NCBI GenBank assembly: GCA_963775125.1 | Contig: CAVZHQ010000006.1 | Span: 930,001 to 994,000 of the forward strand | Direction: 5' to 3' | Length of the DNA stretch: 64,000 bases | Source: JAHECQ01 sp963775125 | Lineage (GTDB): Bacteria; Actinomycetota; Acidimicrobiia; Acidimicrobiales; SZUA-35 | Part shown: one piece after another, positions 52,885 through 61,998 of the stretch | Layout: each line of letters opens with the position of its first letter | Position numbering within the stretch: position 1 is the first letter of the stretch | Notes under the pieces: model-generated | Databases searched by the model: none | Told to the model about the DNA's origin: nothing | The model's input: only the letters and a program-made list of their open reading frames with translations | Program-made: the position numbers and the translations under genes

Positions 52885-53553
52885 GTGACCATCGAGGTCA
52901 TCACCAAGGACTGCACGGCGCTCACCGACGCCGAGATGAGCGACATGGCAGATCTCAGCGCGGCGGGGGCCGACTGGGGGGTCGGCGTGCTGTCCAAGCA
53001 GGCCGAGGAGTGGGTCCTGGTCAGCCAGGCCTTCGACAAGGGCCAGTTGCGAGGGTTCGTCTTCTCGACCCTCGAGCGAATCGGAGGCACGCCGGCGCTC
53101 CTCGTCGGCGTTGCGTGTGTCGGCCGGAGCAAGACCAGGGCCACCACGCTCCGTGGTCTCATGCATGATCAGTTCCACAAGGCGCGGATGGCCTTCCCCG
53201 ACGAGGATGTCGTCGTCAGCAGCCGACTGGTCGACCTCGGGCCCTTCGATGCCTTCAAGGACCTGCAATCGCTCCGTCCCTGGCCGGACGAGCGCCCGAA
53301 CGGCGAAGAACGGGCTTGGGGTCGCCGCCTGGCCAAGCGGTTCGGGGCGGCCGACTTCGACGATCGGACCATGGTCGCCCGCACCACCTCGGATCTGCTG
53401 GTGTTCGACTACGAGTCGCTCAAGCCCGGGTTCCCCGAGGGCCAATTGGCAGGTTTGTTCACCGAGTGTGACCGAGCATCAGGGCGCCATCTCATCGTCT
53501 TCGGGTGGGCCATGGCCGAGTTCCTGGACCAATTTCAAAAGCCGGCCGGCTGA
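52885..53553 (+). CDS. Conserved-looking hypothetical protein downstream of bpa
   Basis: A 222-residue soluble protein with no family I recognise. It has an alpha/beta feel: strands such as EWVLVSQAF, GFVFSTLERI, ALLVGVACVG and LLVFDYESLK alternate with helices, and it ends RHLIVFGWAMAEFLDQFQK. The N-terminus (TDAEMSDMADLSAAGADWGVG) and LVGVACVGRSK are reminiscent of an acyltransferase-like fold (GNAT), a guess only. The GTG at 52885 is set by AGGGGG 8 bp upstream. Same strand as bpa, 136 bp downstream. Confidence 0.65.
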   Translation: MTIEVITKDCTALTDAEMSDMADLSAAGADWGVGVLSKQAEEWVLVSQAFDKGQLRGFVFSTLERIGGTPALLVGVACVGRSKTRATTLRGLMHDQFHKARMAFPDEDVVVSSRLVDLGPFDAFKDLQSLRPWPDERPNGEERAWGRRLAKRFGAADFDDRTMVARTTSDLLVFDYESLKPGFPEGQLAGLFTECDRASGRHLIVFGWAMAEFLDQFQKPAG

Positions 53554-53791
53554 CATCAACCCCTCGTTCCCAACCTTCTGTGACGCGTCCGCCACGCCTG
53601 ACGTGGCAAACGCTTCAAATTTCGCGATTGGAAAGCCCAGGTCAGCGGCGAATTGAGGGGAACGGGTTGGCGCGATAGGCAGGTTCGCCTACGGTGCCCC
53701 CCGAGGAGCTGTGGGGCCCTGCGAAGCACGGTGCCGCGCCTTCCGCCATCTTTTCCTCATGGTAAGGGCGTGAACTGCCGATGGATTTCCT
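53554..53791 (+). promoter_or_regulatory. Structured 5' region of the CAP-domain gene
   Basis: No gene in these 238 bp. The RNA could fold: TAGGC/GCCTA with a 6-nt loop at about 53676-53691 lies inside an outer GGCGC/GGTGCC stem, and a GCCCC/GGGGC hairpin follows. Upstream are the blocks GGCAAAC and GGAAAGCC. I could not match it to a known riboswitch; it may be a terminator of the upstream gene, a leader, or both. Confidence 0.35.
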
Positions 53792-54715
53792 ATGACCCAA
53801 CCGACCCAGGTACTCCCAAAGTCGGGCCTTCGGGCCAAATCCAGTAACCTCCGGGACCGTACGAGCCGGTCGATGCGCAAGGCGCTCCTGGCTCTCGTGG
53901 CCCTCGCCACTGTGGCCGGAGTCACCGCTCTGGTGCCGTCGCCGGTCTCGGCGTGGAGCACCGAGCAGGTGCTCGAAGCCCAGTTGCTCCAGCAGCTCAA
54001 TGCGGAGCGGGCGGCTCGGGGGCTCAGGCCGCTGGCGGCCGATGCCGGCCTGGAGAACGCCTCACAGGCGTGGTCGAACTCCATGTCCGCCGGCCAGAGT
54101 CTGGTGCACTCCTCCGACGGTCGGGCCGAGATCATCGCCCGCGGCTGGTGGACCGGTCAGATCACCGACGCCTGGATGCGCTCCGATGGTCACCGTAACC
54201 TGGTCGTCGACCCCAATCTGACCGTCGCCGGTGTTGCGGTCGCCTGCGACGCCCGTGGCCAGATGTGGGTGACCGTGCAGTTCTACCAGGCCAACACCAG
54301 CCTGGGAACGTTGCGGTCGTCGGCTGCGTCGCCCGTCGCCACTGCGGCGAACGTCGGAAGCGACTGTGGTGAAGGGGTGCTGGTCGGCCAGGTTCGCCGC
54401 CTGTACTCGGCGTACTTCCGCCGGGAGAGCGACCAAGCGGGTCTGGCCTATTGGGTCGGACGCATGTCGCAAGGATCAGGCCTTGGCGACGTGGCGTCCT
54501 TCTTCGCGGCGTCACCCGAGTTCAAGAACACCTATGGCCGGTTGACCAACGGTGACTTCGTGCGACTCGTGTACCGCAATGTCATGGGACGCGAACCCGA
54601 CGCCGTCGGCCTCCAGTACTGGGTCGGTCAGCTCGATCAGGGTCTGAACCGCGGGCATCTGATGATCGGTTTCAGCGAGAGCGCCGAGTTCCGACAGCGG
54701 TCGGGCGTCAACTGA
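53792..54715 (+). CDS. Secreted CAP-domain protein with DUF4214 domain
   Basis: A 307-residue exported protein. After a basic start comes a signal peptide (MRKALLALVALATVAGVTAL, cut near PVSA-WS). The CAP/SCP domain has LQQLNAERAARGLRPL and the GHRNL-type element SDGHRNLVVDP, as in YkwD proteins. The C-terminal DUF4214 domain has YSAYFRRESDQAGLAYWVGRM and YRNVMGREPDAVGLQYWV. Role at the cell surface or outside; function unknown. The ATG at 53873 is an alternative start giving a shorter, more typical signal peptide. Confidence 0.85.
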   Translation: MTQPTQVLPKSGLRAKSSNLRDRTSRSMRKALLALVALATVAGVTALVPSPVSAWSTEQVLEAQLLQQLNAERAARGLRPLAADAGLENASQAWSNSMSAGQSLVHSSDGRAEIIARGWWTGQITDAWMRSDGHRNLVVDPNLTVAGVAVACDARGQMWVTVQFYQANTSLGTLRSSAASPVATAANVGSDCGEGVLVGQVRRLYSAYFRRESDQAGLAYWVGRMSQGSGLGDVASFFAASPEFKNTYGRLTNGDFVRLVYRNVMGREPDAVGLQYWVGQLDQGLNRGHLMIGFSESAEFRQRSGVN

Positions 54716-54817
54716 TCGGTCCCTGATCTGGGCTCGATCAGGGCCGGACCAGGACCGGGGCGGGTTCGTCCGCGGCGTCCGTCCCGGCGCAGTGCCGACC
54801 GTCTATCGTGGTCGGCC

Positions 54818-57800
54818 GTGGGGTCCTCGTTCACGCATCTGCATGTGCACACCGAGTACTCGATGCTCGACGGTGCATCACGTCTCGACGATCTGGTGGC
54901 CAAAGCCGCGGCCGATGGAATGCCAGGGCTCGGCATCACCGATCACGGCAACATGTACGGCGTACTCGACTTCTACCGGGCGTGTCGCAGCAAGGGCATC
55001 AACCCGGTCATCGGCTGTGAGCTCTATCAGGCCGAGGATTCGCGTTTCGAGCGACCGTCTCGGCGAGGCAAGATCGACGACTCCGGCGGCGATACCGACG
55101 GCGGCAAGAAGCTCTACTACCACTTGATCGCGCTGGCCGAGAACAACACCGGCTACAAGAACCTCATCCAACTTGCCTCGCGGGCCTACATGGAGGGCTA
55201 CTACTACAAGCCCCGGGTCGACTGGGAAGTGCTCGAGGCCCACGCCGAAGGTGTCATCGTCACCACCGGTTGCCTGGGTGGCCACGTGCTCCAGTCGTTG
55301 CTTCGAGGTGACGAGAAAGCTGCCCTGGAGAAGGCGGCCCGGCTCCAGGACATCTTCGGTCGGGACAACGTCTTCGTCGAGATCCAGGATCACGGAATCC
55401 CTGAGCAGGGACGCACCAACCCCCAGCTCATCGAGCTCGCCCGCAAGATCAAGGCGCCGTTGTTGGTGACCAACGACTCGCACTACACCGATCGTGAGCA
55501 TCATGCCGCCCACGATGCGCTGCTCTGTGTGCAGACGGGCTCGCAGATGAGCGACCCCAACCGGTTCAAGTTCCACGGTGACGAGCACTACCTCAAGACC
55601 GCAGCCGAGATGCGTCATCAGTGGGCCGAGCTGCCCGAGGCGTGCGACAACTCGCTCTGGATCGCCGAGCGCTGCAACGTCGAGATCGAGTTCGGCAAGC
55701 CGCAACTCCCGGACTTCCCGATCCCCGAAGGTTTTGCCGGCGCCGACGACTATCTCCTCCACCTCACGATGGAGGGAGCGAAGGTCCGTTGGGGCGCCCA
55801 ACTGAACGACTCGGTCGTCGAGCGGCTCGTGTACGAGCTCGACGTCATCAAGACGATGGGGTTCTCGTCGTACTTCCTCATCACCTGGGACCTCATCAAA
55901 CACGCCCGTGACAGCAACATCCGGGTCGGCCCCGGGCGAGGGTCTGCCGCCGGTTGCGCGGTGGCCTACTCCCTGTGGATCACCGACCTCGACCCCATCA
56001 AGTACGACCTGCTGTTCGAACGGTTCCTGAACCCGTCGCGCATCTCGATGCCCGACATCGACATGGACTTCGACTCCCGTTACCGGGATGAGATGATCCG
56101 CTACGCCGCCGAACGCTACGGCCGTGACCACGTCGCCCAGATCGTGACCTTCAGCCAGATCAAGGCCCGAGCCGCGGTGCGCGACGCCGCTCGGGTCCTC
56201 GGGTACCCCTACATCGTCGGTGACAAGGTCGCCAAGGCGATGCCACCGCTCATCATGGGCCGCGACACGCCGCTCAAGTACTGCTTCGAACCATCGGAGA
56301 AGTACAGCGACGGCTACAAGATGGCGGCCGAGCTCCGGGCCATGGTCGAGGGTGAACCCGATGTCGCCAAAGTGGTCGATGTGGCCATGGGCCTCGAAGG
56401 ACTGCGTCGCCAGGACGGCATCCACGCTGCCGCGGTGGTGATCACCAAGGAACCGCTCACCGCGTACCTGCCCATCCAGCGAAAGCCCGAGGCCGGACTC
56501 GCCATCGAGGAAGCGCCGGTCGTCACCCAGTACGAGATGCACGGGGTCGAGGACCTCGGCCTGCTCAAGATGGACTTCCTGGGTCTTCGAAACCTCGACG
56601 TCATCTCCGACACCATCGCGCTCATCCAGCAGGTGCACGGCGTCGAGGTCGACATCGACCGGGTCGACCTCACCGACGAGAAGACCTTCGAACTGTTGCG
56701 GGCGGGGCAGAGCATCGGGGTGTTCCAGCTGGAGTCCGGGCCCATGCGGACCCTCATGCGGTCGATGGCTCCCACCGAGTTCGAAGACGTTGCCGCCCTG
56801 GTGGCCCTCTATCGGCCGGGGCCGATGGCGGCCAACATGCACAATGACTATGCCGACCGCAAGAACGGCCGCAAAGAGATCGTGCCGATCCATGCCGACG
56901 CCGAGGAGATCCTGGGCGACACCTATGGCCTCATGATCTACCAGGAACAGATGATGCGCATGAGTCAGCGGTTTGCCGGGTTCACCCTGGCCGACGCCGA
57001 CAATCTGCGGAAGGCCGCGGGCAAGAAGATCCGCGAGCTCATGGCCAAGGAGCGCGAGAAGTTCGTCGACGGGTGCGAGCGCACCGGCTACGGAGCAGCC
57101 TTCGGCGAGGACCTGTTCAGCATCATCGAGGGCTTTGCCGACTACGCCTTCAACAAGAGCCACTCCTATGGCTACGGCCTGGTGTCGTTCCAGACGGCGT
57201 ACCTGAAGGCCAACTATCCCGTCGAGTACCTGGCCTGCCTGCTGACCTCGGTGAAGAGCTCGTTGGAGAAGGCTGCGGTCTACCTCAACGAGTGCCGGCA
57301 GATGGGCATCCACGTTCTGGTCCCCGACGTCAACCGGTCCGACCGCGACTTCACCTCCATTGCCGACCCGGACCCAGCGGCGCCCTACAACGCCATTGCG
57401 TTCGGGCTGTCAGCGGTCCGCAACGTGGGCGAGGCGCTGGTCGACCTCATCACCGCCGAGCGCCGGGCAAACGGGTCCTTCGAGAGCTTCTTCGACTTCT
57501 GCGAGCGTGTCGACTACCAGGTGCTGAACAAGCGCACCATCGAGTCCCTCATCAAAGCCGGCGCCTTCGACTCGCTCGGCCATGCCCGCAAGGGGCTGCT
57601 GCTCTGCTTCGAGGAGATCATCGACAAGACGGTCTCGTCCCGCAAGGAGCACGACATGGGCGTCATGACGCTCTTCGGTGGCGGCGGCTCGGGAGGGGAC
57701 TCCCCAAGTTTCGACGATCGGCCCACCATCGCCGCTGACGAGTTCGAGAAGGCGCAACGCCTTGCGTTCGAGAAGGAGATGCTGGGCCTCTACGTGTCGG

Positions 57801-58366
57801 ACCATCCGCTGATGGGCCTCGAGGCGGCGCTGAAGCGCAAGGCCGAGACCACCCTCGCCGCGCTGGAAGACCACGAGGACGGTGCCTTCGTGGCGGTGGG
57901 TGGCGTCGTCACCGCCTTGCAGCGAAAGTGGACCAAGAAGGGCGACCTGATGGGCGTCTTCGTGCTCGAAGACCTGACCCATTCGGCCGAAGCCATGGTC
58001 TTTCCCCGGACCTTCGCCGACTACGGGCACCTCCTCGAAGACGACCGGGTGGTCGTGGTGCGCGGTCGGGTCGACAAGCGTGACGACACCCCGAAGCTGA
58101 TGGTGCAGGCCCTCGAGGTCTTCGAACCCGAACTGCTGGGTTCCGCCCCGCCACTACGGCTCGAGATCCGTCCGAACCAGTTGTCCGATCAGCTCATCCG
58201 AGAGCTGAAAGTGGTGCTGCTCCAGCATCAGGGTGACGCCCAGGTGTACATCCACCTGAACGACAACCAGGCCGTCAAGCTGTCCGATGAGTACTGCGTC
58301 GACACCAGCAACGGCTTGATCCCCGAGCTTCGGGTGCTGTTGGGCGCCGAAGCCGTCGTGCTCTAG
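54818..58366 (+). CDS. dnaE: DNA polymerase III alpha subunit DnaE
   Basis: Replicative polymerase of 1182 residues. N-terminal PHP domain (FTHLHVHTEYSMLDGASRL, GITDHGNMYG) with its metal-binding histidines intact. The polymerase core has GPGRGSAAGCAVAY, the catalytic aspartates in MPDIDMDFDSRYRD and a third in the palm, FNKSHSYGYGLVSFQTAYLK, and LGLYVSDHP before the OB domain (VVTALQRKWTKKGDLMGVF). The PHP metal ligands suggest proofreading activity as in other actinobacterial DnaE1. GTG start; convergent with the propeller gene, with two palindromes between. Confidence 0.95.
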   Translation: MGSSFTHLHVHTEYSMLDGASRLDDLVAKAAADGMPGLGITDHGNMYGVLDFYRACRSKGINPVIGCELYQAEDSRFERPSRRGKIDDSGGDTDGGKKLYYHLIALAENNTGYKNLIQLASRAYMEGYYYKPRVDWEVLEAHAEGVIVTTGCLGGHVLQSLLRGDEKAALEKAARLQDIFGRDNVFVEIQDHGIPEQGRTNPQLIELARKIKAPLLVTNDSHYTDREHHAAHDALLCVQTGSQMSDPNRFKFHGDEHYLKTAAEMRHQWAELPEACDNSLWIAERCNVEIEFGKPQLPDFPIPEGFAGADDYLLHLTMEGAKVRWGAQLNDSVVERLVYELDVIKTMGFSSYFLITWDLIKHARDSNIRVGPGRGSAAGCAVAYSLWITDLDPIKYDLLFERFLNPSRISMPDIDMDFDSRYRDEMIRYAAERYGRDHVAQIVTFSQIKARAAVRDAARVLGYPYIVGDKVAKAMPPLIMGRDTPLKYCFEPSEKYSDGYKMAAELRAMVEGEPDVAKVVDVAMGLEGLRRQDGIHAAAVVITKEPLTAYLPIQRKPEAGLAIEEAPVVTQYEMHGVEDLGLLKMDFLGLRNLDVISDTIALIQQVHGVEVDIDRVDLTDEKTFELLRAGQSIGVFQLESGPMRTLMRSMAPTEFEDVAALVALYRPGPMAANMHNDYADRKNGRKEIVPIHADAEEILGDTYGLMIYQEQMMRMSQRFAGFTLADADNLRKAAGKKIRELMAKEREKFVDGCERTGYGAAFGEDLFSIIEGFADYAFNKSHSYGYGLVSFQTAYLKANYPVEYLACLLTSVKSSLEKAAVYLNECRQMGIHVLVPDVNRSDRDFTSIADPDPAAPYNAIAFGLSAVRNVGEALVDLITAERRANGSFESFFDFCERVDYQVLNKRTIESLIKAGAFDSLGHARKGLLLCFEEIIDKTVSSRKEHDMGVMTLFGGGGSGGDSPSFDDRPTIAADEFEKAQRLAFEKEMLGLYVSDHPLMGLEAALKRKAETTLAALEDHEDGAFVAVGGVVTALQRKWTKKGDLMGVFVLEDLTHSAEAMVFPRTFADYGHLLEDDRVVVVRGRVDKRDDTPKLMVQALEVFEPELLGSAPPLRLEIRPNQLSDQLIRELKVVLLQHQGDAQVYIHLNDNQAVKLSDEYCVDTSNGLIPELRVLLGAEAVVL

Positions 58367-58393
58367 CCCGCCCAGCCCCAGCCCGAACCCGGC

Positions 58394-58439
58394 ATCGGGA
58401 GTGCCGGAGTACCGTTTTCGGCACCCTGCCACTCCCGAT
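58394..58439. repeat. 46-bp palindromic repeat, copy 1
   Basis: Inverted repeat: ATCGGGAGTG pairs with CACTCCCGAT over 10 bp, with an inner CCG-TTTT-CGG hairpin at the tip. It is 28 bp after the dnaE stop in a convergent gap. Nearly identical to copy 2, so it is probably a mobile or REP-like genomic repeat that may also terminate transcription. Confidence 0.85.
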
Positions 58440-58455
58440 CCGAGGTCAAAACGAC

Positions 58456-58501
58456 ATCGGGAGTGCCCGAGTACCGTTTTCGGCACCCAGGCACTCCCGA
58501 T
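58456..58501. repeat. 46-bp palindromic repeat, copy 2
   Basis: Same element as copy 1, 62 bp further on. Here the stem is 12 bp (ATCGGGAGTGCC with its complement) around the same GTACCG-TTTT-CGGCAC core. The few differences from copy 1 fall at the inner stem end. It ends 17 bp before the stop of the convergent propeller gene. Confidence 0.85.
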
Positions 58502-58518
58502 CTGAGGGTCAGGGCGGA

Positions 58519-60090
58519 TCAGCCCTGGAGCGGGTGGTTCACCCGTCCCCGGAACTCGGCCGAGTCGCTGAAGTACAGCGCCACCTGACCGCGGGTCCAG
58601 CCGTCGGTCGTCATCTTGCCCAGCCAGAACGCCCGGCCACCCGAATCGGGCAGGCGGCACATCACGTTGCCGTAGAGCAGGTCGATGAACTCGGCGTTGG
58701 TCAAGCTGGCGCCGTAGCGTGCCTTGAACTCGGCGCTCTCGCCGAAGAACGCAGCAGCCCGGGCGTTGGTCCAACGATTGGCCGCAATCTCGGTCCGCCA
58801 GAAGGCGAAGCCGCCGGCATCGGGATTACGAGTGAAGAAGGCGGCGTACAGGCGGGCGATGAGCGCGTCGCTGCCCCGCTTGGCCTGGTACTCGGCGTTG
58901 AGCACCCGGTCGCTGAAGTTGCAGAACGCCGGTGCGGGTGGCGCTGCGCTCCACAGCATGACCTCGACATTGGCGACGGCATCGGGTGTGGTTGCGCCAC
59001 CGCCGACATTCTGGGCGAAGACGACCTTGCTGCCGTCGCCGTTCACCGATGGCCAGTTGATGATGCCGGCGGGACCGGTGTAGGCACTGAGCTGGATGGT
59101 CGTGCCGTTGGTGGCCGCAGCCGAGCGGAAGATCTGATCGCCCCGCTCGTAGGCGATGAAGGCGCCATCGCCGGAAATGGCCGGGTTGGTGATGGACACC
59201 GCATCGCCGTGGCTGGTGACCCGGGTGATACCCGAGGCGGCCCAGACATAGGCGTTGATGGTGTTGGAGCTGCCCGCGACCAGGTCGGTCGAGTCGGACT
59301 GGAAGACGACCTTGGTGCCGTCGTCGCTGATCTGTCCGTGCTGGTCGTTGCCGTTGCCTGCAGCGGCTGCGATCTGCCCACCGGCCGGTGTCGCCCGGAA
59401 CAGGTCGGTGTTCGTCCCGCTGGCGTCGTACACGATCAGCGCGCCGTTGGCCGAGATGTCGGGATTGGTGAAATTGGCGCGCGATTCGTTGCTGAGCTTG
59501 GTGGTGGCCGTGCCGTTGAAATAGAAGATGTCCCAGCCGCCGTCGTCGAGGTCATCGCCGATCAGGTTGGTGGCCATGCTCTGGAACACGACGTTGCCGT
59601 TGTTGTCGACGGCGACGCCGGGGAAGTTGTTGTCGCTGCCCGAGATGGCGTTGCCCGCGGTGGTGACGGCGATGTCGGTGTCAGTCTGGCGATCGAGTCG
59701 GCGAACTTCCTGTCCGCAAGCCGGGTCGACGGTTTCTGGGTCGTCGTCGCAACCGGTGGTTTGGGGCTTGGAGTAGACGACCCAGCGGCCGTTGGCCGAC
59801 ATGTCGGGGAAGACGCCGTCGATGGCTTCCTCGTCCAGACCGGCGGAGGTCGAGGTGAAGATGTTCTCGATGCCGCTGAACGTGGGCGTGCCACCGAGGT
59901 TCGAGGCCAGGGTGTGGAAGGCGATGACGTCGCCGGCCCCGTTGATGATGGGGACGGTGGACTTGTTGTTGCCGTTGGACACCTGGGTGACCGTGCCGGT
60001 GTCGGTGGCCGACACGGGAGAGGAAATGGCGCTGACCAAGGGGAGGGTCAGAAGGGCAGTGGTAGCCAGAGCAGCCGTGCGTTTGCGCAT
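58519..60090 (-). CDS. Secreted beta-propeller protein with C-terminal DUF4214
   Basis: A 523-residue exported protein. Signal peptide MRKRTAALATTALLTLPLVS, cut near PVSA-TD. Residues 30-385 hold about six to seven PD40/TolB-like propeller blades, recognisable by repeats such as FPDMSANGRWVVY, NPDISANGALIVYD, ISDDGTKVVFQSD and AISGDGAFIAYERG. The C-terminal DUF4214 domain has YAAFFTRNPDAGGFAFWR and CRLPDSGGRAFWLGKM. Function unknown. A paralogue follows directly upstream on the same strand, separated by a strong hairpin. Confidence 0.85.
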   Translation of the reverse strand: MRKRTAALATTALLTLPLVSAISSPVSATDTGTVTQVSNGNNKSTVPIINGAGDVIAFHTLASNLGGTPTFSGIENIFTSTSAGLDEEAIDGVFPDMSANGRWVVYSKPQTTGCDDDPETVDPACGQEVRRLDRQTDTDIAVTTAGNAISGSDNNFPGVAVDNNGNVVFQSMATNLIGDDLDDGGWDIFYFNGTATTKLSNESRANFTNPDISANGALIVYDASGTNTDLFRATPAGGQIAAAAGNGNDQHGQISDDGTKVVFQSDSTDLVAGSSNTINAYVWAASGITRVTSHGDAVSITNPAISGDGAFIAYERGDQIFRSAAATNGTTIQLSAYTGPAGIINWPSVNGDGSKVVFAQNVGGGATTPDAVANVEVMLWSAAPPAPAFCNFSDRVLNAEYQAKRGSDALIARLYAAFFTRNPDAGGFAFWRTEIAANRWTNARAAAFFGESAEFKARYGASLTNAEFIDLLYGNVMCRLPDSGGRAFWLGKMTTDGWTRGQVALYFSDSAEFRGRVNHPLQG

Positions 60091-60165
60091 AGGGAGAGGT
60101 CCTTTCGTTGGCTGCTACGAGTCAAGCAGACAGACCCCGGCGACACGGGGATGGCACAAAACGAC

Positions 60166-60218
60166 CGAACCGCGTGCAGCGTCACACCCTCTGAGAGGGG
60201 CGCACTGCACGCGGTTCG
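60166..60218 (-). terminator. Strong hairpin between the propeller paralogues
   Basis: Perfect 14-bp inverted repeat, CGAACCGCGTGCAG (60166-60179) and its complement (60205-60218), enclosing a smaller CCCTC/GAGGG hairpin. On the minus strand it lies 22 bp after the upstream paralogue and is followed by TCGTTTTGTG, so it fits an intrinsic terminator for that gene. Confidence 0.65.
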
Positions 60219-60240
60219 AGGTGGTTGCCGAGGCCTCGGA

Positions 60241-61762
60241 TCAGAGCGGGAACGAGGTCGACGTCTTGCCCAGGTACTCGAGGGAGTTCGAGAACTCGAG
60301 CATCAGTCGGCCACGGTTCTTCGCTCCGCTGTCGAGTTGCTCGAGCCAGAAGGCCCGGCCCCCGGCTTCGAAGCCGCGGCACAGGACGTTCTTGTAGATC
60401 AGGTCGACGAACTGGGCGTTGGACAGCGTGCCGTAGGTTGCGTTGAACTCGGCCGACTCGGCGAAGAAGCTGGAGATCCAGCGCAAGGTCGTTGCCCTGG
60501 GCCACCTTCTGCTGCCAGAAGCGAAGCCGGGGGCGTCCGGCTGACGCAGGAAGTAGGCCTGGTAGAGGCGCCACAGCCGAGCGTTGGCGGCGTTGGTGAC
60601 CTGCGGAGCGAAGGTCGGCGTTCGGGTGTGCTGATGCGGCAGTCGACGGGGACCGGGGGCGGCGGGCCGTGGTCCACAGCATGACCTGAACGCCGGCCAC
60701 GGTGTTGTTGGTGCTCTGGCCGAAGGCGATCTTCGTTCCGTCGACGTTGAGCGTCGGGAAGTTGATGAAGGTGCTGGTGCCTTGGTGATCGCTCAGGGTG
60801 ATGGTCGTCCCGGCAGCCGCGGCAACGCTGCGGTAGATCTGGTTGCCTCGGGCGAAGGCGACGAAGGCCCCGTCACCCGAGATGGCCGGGTTGGTCACGG
60901 CGACGCCGTCTCCGTAGCTGGTGACGCGGGCAATGCCGCCACTGGTCCAGACGTAGACGTTGGCGGTGTTCGGGCTGGCCGGGGCAAGGGTGACCGAGTC
61001 CGATCGGAACACGATCTTCGAGCCGTTGTCGTTGACGTGAGCGAACTCGTCGTTGCCGTCGCCGGCGGCGATGACCTGTTGGCCTCCGGCGGGTGTGGCC
61101 TTGTAGAGGTCGGCGGACACGCCGCCGGTGCTGTGGTAGGCGATGGTCGACCCGTCCGCCGAGATGTCGGGAAGCACGAAGTTGGGTTGGCTGTCGTCGG
61201 ACAGCTTGTTGGTGGAGCTGCCATTCCAGTAGTAGATGTCCCAGTTGGCGTCGGCATCGGCCGGGCCGAGGTTGTTGGCCTTGCTCTGGAAGACGACGTT
61301 GCCGTTGTTGTCGACCCGGGCTCCCGCAACGTTGAACTGGGGGTTGGAGCCGGAGTCGGCGTTGCCGGACGTGACGGTTGCGATGGCTCCGGTGGCGACG
61401 TTGTAACGCTTCACCTGGTAGATGCCCGCCGGCGCCTCGGTGTAGACGATCCAGGCTCCGTTGGCCGAGATGTCCGGGAAGAACCCGTCGGTCACCAGTG
61501 GCGATATCGCGGTGCCGGTGGCGAGGTAGAGGTCATCGGTGGTCCCTTGACCGGTTGCGCCTCCGAGGTTGGTGGCCACTGAGTGGAAGGCGATCCGATC
61601 GCCCGCACCGGTGATGGCAGGCACGGTCGACTTGTTGTTGCCGTTGGTGATCTGGGTCACCGAACCGACGTCGGTGGCGGACACGGGGGCCGAGGGAAGC
61701 ACGCTCAGTAGGGGAAGGGTGAGCAGTGCGGCCGATGCGAATGCAGCGTTGCGTTTGCGCAT
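60241..61762 (-). CDS. Secreted beta-propeller/DUF4214 paralogue (frameshifted)
   Basis: Paralogue of the neighbouring gene, about 507 residues. Signal peptide MRKRNAAFASAALLTLPLLS, then propeller blades FPDISANGAWIVYTE, LPDISADGSTIAYHS, VNDNGSKIVFRSD and AISGDGAFVAFARG in one frame. The C-terminal DUF4214 region is spread over three frames: YQAYFLRQPDAPGF, FWQQKVAQGNDLA and AESAEFNATYGTL with CRGFEAGGRAFWLEQL. At least three shifts (about 60660, 60530 and 60490) are needed. Read across, the domain is complete, so assembly errors are more likely than decay. Confidence 0.78.
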
Positions 61763-61998
61763 GAAGGGTCCTTTCAGGGGCTTGCGACGTGATTGAGTCA
61801 ACCAGGTATTCAGTGGCCGCGGAGGGGTTCGGGCATGTGTGCCCATGGCCACCGGGTGTGGTCACCCGTCACGCCTGGGTGATAGCGCCCGCATTCGCCG
61901 GGCGGACTGCTAAGCGAGGCACACTTTGCGCCGATGGAACGGGCGATGCTGCGAACCAACCCGGATGACAACCGGCACCTGAGGAGAGCGACACTCCG

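Noticed and set aside
53600..53790. c-di-GMP-I or c-di-AMP (ydaO) riboswitch
   Set aside because: Only scattered short blocks match; the conserved core and the spacing of either class are missing.
54878..57313. 811-codon antisense frame inside dnaE
   Set aside because: Its composition is that of a codon shadow (His/Val/Asp/Gly rich), and dnaE is unambiguous on the other strand.
58366..58519. CRISPR array
   Set aside because: Only two copies of a palindromic unit 62 bp apart, with a 16-bp non-variable spacer-like gap and no cas genes.
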